In this document: positions 7,414-10,361 of the stretch, piece by piece
Layout: each line of letters opens with the position of its first letter
Numbering within the stretch: the stretch's first letter is position 1
NCBI GenBank assembly: GCA_964424205.1
Contig: CAYRIF010000124.1
Span: 1 to 10,361 of the forward strand
From: CAYRIF01 sp964424205
GTDB taxonomy: Bacteria > Bacteroidota > Bacteroidia > Cytophagales > Cyclobacteriaceae
Direction: 5' to 3'
Length of the DNA: 10,361 nucleotides
Made by a program: the position numbers and the translations under genes
Notes under the pieces: generated by a model
What the model was told of the DNA's origin: nothing
The model's database searches: none
The model's input: only the letters and a program-made list of their open reading frames with translations

Positions 7414-8111
7414 TTTTTACTGTCATATTGGTATCGTTCTTTGTTGCTAGTCCATTGATGGCGCAGGTGGGTCCTAATATAAACTTACCAGGATCAGACC
7501 AAAAGAAATTTAAATATGGGTTTTCGGTAGGGATTTTTCAGTCAAACTTCAAAATGAAATATGCTGATGTTTTCGCCATTCCGGCGTATGATAGCATCCA
7601 TGCCATCAATCCAAAAGGATCGATGGGTTTCTCACTCCGTTTTATAACAAACCTAAAACTAGCGCAGTATTTGGATTTAAGGGTCACCCCTGGCGCAAGT
7701 TTTTATGAAAACAAAATCCAGTTTTTTTATACCGACGTGGCAAATGCCGAGAAACTAACATTTGTAGAAGCGACAAGGATTGAAGCACCGATACTACTAA
7801 AATATAAATCAGCACGAAGAGGAAATACGCGAATGTATTTTGTCGGCGGCGTAACACCTTCTATCAGGGTGTCTGGAAAGAAAAATGAAGATGAGCTGGA
7901 TGATAGGATTTTGATTAAAAAGGAGAATCTTTCTGTTGAATTTGGCTTTGGCATCGATTTGTATTATCCGCTTTTTAGATTTTCACCGGAAATTAGATTC
8001 TCACGCGGTGTCACAAATATTTTAAGAACAGGAGGGAAAAATGGGGTCAACGACGGCATTAAACATTTGACACTTAATTCAGTGACACTTTACTTGCAGG
8101 TGGGGGATTAG
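7362..8111 (+). CDS. porT: Type IX secretion system protein PorT (outer-membrane beta-barrel)
   Basis: Predicted outer-membrane barrel of the PorT/SprT family, needed for T9SS-mediated secretion and, in some relatives, gliding. The protein has 249 residues. An n-region with HRKK (13-16) is followed by VIFTVILVSFFVASPLMA and cleavage before QVGPNINLPG. The mature part alternates hydrophobic strands with aromatic ends. Family-like segments are KFKYGFSVGIFQSNF (49-63), YLDLRVTPGASFYENKI, EATRIEAPILLKYKSAR, the VEFGFGIDLYYPLFRFSPEIRFSRG strand pair and a final strand VTLYLQV. The start at 7362 lies inside menG (52-nt overlap). The next in-frame ATG, at 7458, would delete the signal peptide, so 7362 is preferred. 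The menG-porT order fits my recollection of other Bacteroidota. A role in T9SS is inferred from family resemblance. Confidence 0.88.
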   Translation: MQNINIWYQFDLHRKKVIFTVILVSFFVASPLMAQVGPNINLPGSDQKKFKYGFSVGIFQSNFKMKYADVFAIPAYDSIHAINPKGSMGFSLRFITNLKLAQYLDLRVTPGASFYENKIQFFYTDVANAEKLTFVEATRIEAPILLKYKSARRGNTRMYFVGGVTPSIRVSGKKNEDELDDRILIKKENLSVEFGFGIDLYYPLFRFSPEIRFSRGVTNILRTGGKNGVNDGIKHLTLNSVTLYLQVGD

Positions 8112-8236
8112 GGGGTTTGCTTTACATTTATTAGCGCCTTGAGCTTTAGGGAGATGAGTAAATTGAATGTGTTCTAAACTTAACAGCACTTAACCAACCA
8201 TGAAATATAACATACTTTATATAAATTATTTATATT

Positions 8237-8470
8237 ATGAATTTGAAAGAAGAAATAAAAAAAGTTGAAAATATGTTTAGTTCCGGCTCAGGATTTGGGG
8301 ATTCTGATGCTCGAAAAAATGCCGAATTAAAACTTCAAACGTTGATTTCAAAACAACAACTGCGAACGTCCAACCAGCTAAATTTAATCTCCTGGATTCT
8401 TGCAATTGCGACTATTCTAAATGTAATACTAGTGGCAATTCAAACGTTCACCACTAGCGCAAGTCTGTGA
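8237..8470 (+). CDS. Small single-pass membrane protein of unknown function (77 aa)
   Basis: Not recognised. The 77 residues form a charged N-terminal helix (MNLKEEIKKVENMF), a Ser/Gly patch SSGSGFGDSD, a second amphipathic helix (ARKNAELKLQTLISKQQLRTSNQLN) and one C-terminal hydrophobic segment LISWILAIATILNVILVAIQ (about 50-69). Basic residues before the helix suggest a cytoplasmic N-terminus. The last codons TSASL-stop lie inside a REP-like palindrome (8456-8478), so the original 3' end may have been replaced or trimmed by that element. An AT-only palindrome (8219-8235) abuts the ATG. Spacing of 125 nt from porT and the lack of a shared theme argue against an operon with it. It reads like a real small gene, but this is not certain. 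Confidence 0.6.
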   Translation: MNLKEEIKKVENMFSSGSGFGDSDARKNAELKLQTLISKQQLRTSNQLNLISWILAIATILNVILVAIQTFTTSASL

Positions 8471-8478
8471 CTTGTGCT
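8456..8478. repeat. REP-like palindrome, copy 1 of the CAAGT/ACTTG type
   Basis: AGCGCAAGTC (8456-8465), loop TGT, GACTTGTGCT (8469-8478): a 10-bp stem with one G-T wobble and a 3-nt loop. It shares the GCAAGT core with the palindrome at 8560-8582. The TGA stop of the small membrane gene (8468-8470) lies in it. Confidence 0.7.
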
Positions 8479-8499
8479 TTTATACAACGATAGCAGTAA

Positions 8500-8739
8500 A
8501 ACCAACGGGTAGCAGAATTTGTTATCTGTAGATATGATAAAGAAGCAGAAATATATGAAGGTGCAAGTTGCAAACTTGCACCAGTGGAGGGAGAACTAAA
8601 AGTTAAAACACCTTTTGATGCCATTGAAAAATGGTGTGAATTAGACCCTGAAATATTTAAAGACAATCTAATTAACTTTAAAAATAAAATACTAAATTTG
8701 AGGACGGGCAACAAAAAAAGTTGTCAAAAAATGGAATAA
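8500..8739 (+). pseudogene. Orphan reading frame without start codon, crossed by a REP-like palindrome
   Basis: An open frame of 79 codons runs from the in-frame TAA at 8497-8499 to TAA at 8737-8739. It reads AEFVICRYDKEAEIYEG, then GASCKLAP encoded by the palindrome 8560-8582, then VEGELKVKTPFDAIEKWCELD and PEIFKDNLINFKNKILNL. There is no ATG near the beginning; the only late options are a GTG at 8584 or the ATG just before the stop. The C-terminal 55 codons have protein-like composition (acidic and basic helix, Trp, Cys), so this may be the 3' end of a gene whose 5' end was lost next to the repeat pair. I do not recognise the family. Alternatively the first part is simply the interior of a repeat element that happens to be open. 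Confidence 0.4.
8560..8582. repeat. REP-like palindrome, copy 2 of the CAAGT/ACTTG type
   Basis: GGTGCAAGTT (8560-8569), loop GCA (8570-8572), AACTTGCACC (8573-8582): a perfect 10-bp stem. Together with the copy at 8456-8478 it brackets an 81-bp spacer, a two-hairpin arrangement like a BIME. The relation to RAYT transposases is inference; no such gene is in this window. Confidence 0.75.
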
Positions 8740-8765
8740 CCTTGTGAAACTTAACAGGTAATCAA

Positions 8766-9608
8766 ATGATAAACTATTTCAAAGAATCACTTAGGCGAAA
8801 AAAAGCAAGACGAATTACCAAAGAGTATCCTCCAAAAGTAAGTGCATTTAATTTGCCAGAAGATGGACTTATAGAATTTGCAAATTGGGATAATCCAATC
8901 ATGCATCAATTTGTAATAACTCAATCTACTATTAATTTTTTTAGAAAATTTATCAGTGAAGGAGACTTGGCCATCGATATTGGTGCAAATATTGGTGACA
9001 CAACAGTTCCTATGTCTTTAGCTGCCGGTATTAATGGTATTACTTTGGGTTTTGATCCCAATCCATATGTATTCAAAATATTAAAAAAAAATGCTTCTCT
9101 AAATAAAGGAAAAAGCCATATCACTCCTATTCCTTTCGCCATCTCAACAACAGACGAAGAATTCTACTTTATCTCTTCAGAAGCTTCGTTTTCAAATGGA
9201 GGGATATCTCCAACCAAAGAAAGTACACATGGGAAGTTCGTTTATCCGCACAAGATAAAAGGAGTTAATCTATCAGAGTTCCTAGAAAAAAATTATAAAC
9301 AATGGATTGACAAATTATCATTCATTAAAATTGATGCGGAAGGATATGACAAAGAAATCATTAAATCTATAGCCAATTTAATTATAAAAACCAAACCTGT
9401 AATTGTAGCAGAAAGTTTTGGAAATAATTCCAACGACGCGAAAATGGAGTTGTTTCAAGTGATTCAGCAACACAACTATGATATCTTCTACTTTGGAGAT
9501 TTTGACATGAATACTGAAATTATCAAAATCAAAAAAAAAGAAGAAATGCTGAACTGGAAAGACACTATTAATATTTATGCAGTACCTATTAACCTGAGTT
9601 CGAAATGA
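8766..9608 (+). CDS. FkbM-family SAM-dependent methyltransferase
   Basis: A 280-residue class I methyltransferase of the FkbM type. The SAM motif is LAIDIGANIGDTTVPM at 68-83. GFDPNP at 95-100 is the acidic loop that would bind the ribose. FIKIDAEGYDKEIIKSI at 186-202 is the hallmark FkbM segment, followed by KPVIVAES at 210-217. The enzyme is complete and has no signal peptide or membrane helix, so it is cytosolic. Family members O-methylate sugars or polyketides, often in polysaccharide clusters; the substrate cannot be told here. The ATG at 8766 has only a weak AGG 8 nt upstream. Its stop overlaps the ATG of a 23-codon stub (ATGA), suggesting it was once followed by a coupled gene. It lies between repeat-rich stretches, consistent with acquired accessory DNA. 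Confidence 0.9.
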   Translation: MINYFKESLRRKKARRITKEYPPKVSAFNLPEDGLIEFANWDNPIMHQFVITQSTINFFRKFISEGDLAIDIGANIGDTTVPMSLAAGINGITLGFDPNPYVFKILKKNASLNKGKSHITPIPFAISTTDEEFYFISSEASFSNGGISPTKESTHGKFVYPHKIKGVNLSEFLEKNYKQWIDKLSFIKIDAEGYDKEIIKSIANLIIKTKPVIVAESFGNNSNDAKMELFQVIQQHNYDIFYFGDFDMNTEIIKIKKKEEMLNWKDTINIYAVPINLSSK

Positions 9609-9676
9609 AGAATTTAATTCACAGAAGTAAAGGAAATGTGGGGAATCAAATGGGAAGGAATAGCTCGCTATTTTGA
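9605..9676 (+). pseudogene. 23-codon ATGA-coupled reading frame, possible remnant of the next gene
   Basis: ATG at 9605 overlaps the FkbM stop as ATGA and opens a frame MKNLIHRSKGNVGNQMGRNSS ending LF-TGA at 9674-9676. Such a 4-nt overlap usually marks translational coupling to a downstream gene. The product is too short and is followed by repeat-rich DNA, so a truncated neighbour is likely. The family is not recognised, and a chance start cannot be excluded. Confidence 0.3.
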
Positions 9677-9788
9677 CACTTTAATGCCTCAAAAATTGTA
9701 TATTGTTAGCTTTCCACATAGTACTTTACGAAATTTTTCATTTCCCTCATATATTCTTTCTTACCTGCAGCAGGCAGGAATTAACCCC

Positions 9789-9825
9789 CATCGTCCTCGT
9801 TTGAGCGCTAGCGGTAACGAGGATG
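9789..9825. repeat. REP-like hairpin with AGCG-CTA-GCG loop
   Basis: Stem CCTCGTT (9795-9801) / AACGAGG (9816-9822), extended by CAT (9789-9791) / ATG (9823-9825) across a 3-nt bulge. The 14-nt loop TGAGCGCTAGCGGT contains the 8-bp palindrome CGCTAGCG (9806-9813). The 12-mer GAGCGCTAGCGG (9803-9814) recurs inverted at 9997-10008, so the toxin remnant lies between the two copies. Confidence 0.7.
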
Positions 9826-9879
9826 TGGTGAGCCAAGCATTTGCAATGCGGTTTAGGAGCTACAAGCCATTCGATTTTC

Positions 9880-9999
9880 TCAAATATTTTTGATAAGTTC
9901 GAGTAATTCTTTATTAGTAATATTTTCTTGTACGGACTTGTTGTAGATAGAGAGCAGGTATACGGTATTGCCAAGTATTTTCACACAGGTAATAATCCG
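9880..9999 (-). pseudogene. C-terminal remnant of a RelE/HigB-type toxin (COG4737-like)
   Basis: On the minus strand, 39 codons before the TGA (9880-9882) read RIITCVKILGNTVYLLSIY followed by NKSVQENITNKELLELIKNI. This matches the C-terminal end of type II RelE/ParE-superfamily mRNA-interferase toxins, where (GG)xRVIxYVK is followed by IYLLxIYxKxxQENIxxKEL. The N-terminal ~65-70 residues, including the GRGKxGG core needed for activity, are missing. The remnant breaks immediately after the repeat CCGCTAGCGCTC (9997-10008), where an in-frame TAG occurs. Beyond that TAG the same frame stays open to an ATG at 10066-10068 (MKMNYLTENEQKNLNLTTLNER), which comes from the palindromic element and only vaguely resembles a toxin N-terminus. 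No antitoxin is present on the downstream side. It must be non-functional as it stands. Confidence 0.65.
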
Positions 10000-10008
10000 C
10001 TAGCGCTC

Positions 10009-10146
10009 GTTCAATGTCGTTAAGTTAAGGTTTTTTTGTTCATTCTCGGTAAGGTAGTTCATTTTCATACCATATAAATTTCGGTTTGTGAAGACACAAA
10101 CCAATGAGCTTTGGGAATTTATATCCTTAACTTAACGACATTGAAC
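10009..10146. repeat. 138-bp segment with perfect 22-bp terminal inverted repeats and nested stems
   Basis: Left arm 10009-10030 (begins GTTCAATGTCG, ends TTAAGTTAAGG) is perfectly complementary to 10125-10146. Beyond a 3x3 mismatch, CTAGCG (10000-10005) pairs again with CGCTAG (10150-10155). Inside, ATATAAATT (10072-10080) pairs with AATTTATAT (10116-10124), plus a T-G and a C-G pair. Within that, GGTTTGTG (10083-10090) and CACAAACC (10095-10102) form an 8-bp stem with loop AAGA. The descending arms of the two larger stems are directly adjacent. It could be a MITE-like element, a composite REP or a structured RNA. I found no target-site duplication. Confidence 0.8.
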
Positions 10147-10274
10147 TTACGCTAGTGAGTAGCGGGTTGTTAAAGGGTAGGGTTGTTAGTAAAAACACGA
10201 GCAATGCCTAAATATAATAAGCAGGCAAGGAAATAGACTGCAATAATTCATGCATCTAGTTCAAGTGTTTCTCT

Positions 10275-10309
10275 GCTCCAAGTGTTTAGCGTAAGCGGTC
10301 ACTTGGAGC
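10275..10309. repeat. REP-like hairpin, orientation A
   Basis: GCTCCAAGTG (10275-10284) / CACTTGGAGC (10300-10309), a perfect 10-bp stem around the 15-nt loop TTTAGCGTAAGCGGT. The loop resembles the one at 9789-9825 (AGCG-TA-GCGGT core), while the arms are unrelated to it. Confidence 0.75.
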
Positions 10310-10323
10310 CTTTCTTTTATAGC

Positions 10324-10361
10324 ATAGTCCAAGTCATCGCTACGCTAAAGACTTGAACTAT
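10324..10361. repeat. REP-like hairpin, orientation B (inverted relative to A), ends at window edge
   Basis: ATAGTCCAAGTC (10324-10335) / GACTTGAACTAT (10350-10361), 12 bp with one C-A mismatch, around ATCGCTACGCTAAA. Read on the minus strand the loop is TTTAGCGTAGCGAT, close to the orientation A loop. A third arm, TAGTTCAAGTGTTT (10257-10270), is complementary to 10347-10360 with one mismatch, so 10257-10360 is also one large inverted repeat. Confidence 0.7.

Larger units (their letters stand above)
9609..10361. other. 753-bp stretch without an intact gene: toxin remnant plus palindromic repeats
   Basis: After FkbM no intact gene is visible on either strand. The stretch holds the coupled stub to 9676, then about 110 bp without clear content apart from a CCTGCAGCAGGCAGG patch near 9766-9780 (a PstI-type palindrome within a direct GCAGG repeat). 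A REP hairpin follows (9789-9825), then a RelE-toxin remnant on the minus strand (9880-9999), a nested inverted-repeat segment (10009-10146), 110 bp with nothing I can name, and two inverted REP copies at the right edge (10257-10361). Open frames across it, such as 9636-9893 (+), run straight through the repeats and are not gene-like. Confidence 0.8.

Noticed and set aside
6786..7954. Minus-strand frames at 6786-7073 and 7727-7954
   Set aside because: Antisense to menG and porT; low-complexity Ser/Phe composition.
8219..8235. AT-only palindrome ATATAAA-TTA-TTTATAT before the small membrane gene
   Set aside because: A 7-bp all-AT stem is expected by chance in AT-rich spacer; an operator role cannot be supported.
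8454..8714. Minus-strand frame of 86 codons across both CAAGT palindromes
   Set aside because: It runs through the repeats and its sequence is that of the repeat; the plus-strand frame has the more protein-like 3' half.
8921..9142. Minus-strand frame of 73 codons
   Set aside because: Antisense to the SAM-binding region of the FkbM methyltransferase.
9690..9780. Minus-strand segment reading PAAGKKEYMREMKNFVKYYVES before a TAA
   Set aside because: Protein-like but only about 25 codons with no start and no family I can name; its first codons come from a PstI-like repeat patch.
9636..9974. Overlapping frames 9636-9893 (+) and 9747-9974 (-)
   Set aside because: Both cross the REP hairpin at 9789-9825 and have no domain; the minus one is out of frame with the RelE remnant.
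9880..10146. Complete toxin-antitoxin module
   Set aside because: Only the toxin C-terminus is present, an in-frame TAG interrupts the extension, and no antitoxin gene is found nearby.
10257..10361. CRISPR array suspected from repeated TCAAGTGTTT / TCCAAGTGTTT units
   Set aside because: Units are few, inverted and unequal in spacing, and there are no cas genes; REP hairpins explain them.
1..10361. tRNA, rRNA or riboswitch genes
   Set aside because: No cloverleaf, rRNA core or known aptamer sequence was recognised in the intergenic stretches on either strand.

Overview
The window looks like a piece of a Bacteroidota chromosome, most likely from the Cytophagales/Flammeovirgaceae side of the phylum. 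Four things support this: a DUF5606-type gene, a PorT component of the type IX secretion system (T9SS) directly behind menG, an OmpA/PD40 protein of PorE-like layout, and TAnnTTTG promoter boxes with almost no Shine-Dalgarno sequences. This assignment is inferred from gene content; no database search was possible.

Region 1 (1-8111) is compact core chromosome. It starts with the 3' end of a low-molecular-weight protein tyrosine phosphatase (+). A monofunctional aspartokinase (-) converges on it. A class 1 fructose-1,6-bisphosphatase (fbp, +) diverges from the aspartokinase. Next is a minus-strand run in transcription order engB/yihA (ribosome-assembly GTPase), a DUF5606 gene and a small unrecognised helical protein, which ends 4 nt inside fbp. 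Divergent from engB is a large secreted OmpA-family protein with TPR, PD40 propeller, a beta-sandwich-like region and an OmpA C-terminal domain. It is closed by a very clear 12-bp-stem intrinsic terminator. After that come menG/ubiE (menaquinone methylation) and porT, which overlap by 52 nt.

Region 2 (8112-10361) is accessory and decayed. It holds a small one-helix membrane protein, an orphan reading frame with no start, an intact FkbM-family methyltransferase and a 23-codon ATGA-coupled stub. It also holds the C-terminal 39 codons of a RelE-type toxin with no antitoxin, and a dense set of palindromes. Two palindromes share a CAAGT/ACTTG arm with a 3-nt loop. Three others have different arms but the same kind of loop, AGCG-(C)TA(A)-GCG. 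This is what REP/BIME elements mobilised by RAYT (IS200-like Y1) transposases look like. A separate 138-bp segment (10009-10146) is bounded by perfect 22-bp inverted arms and contains two further nested stems.

How the parts relate: the core genes are ordinary housekeeping genes (amino acid synthesis, gluconeogenesis, ribosome assembly, quinone synthesis) with a T9SS/outer-membrane theme at 4469-8111. I see no complete new system. The most unusual material is the right-hand 750 bp, where repeat elements meet broken genes.
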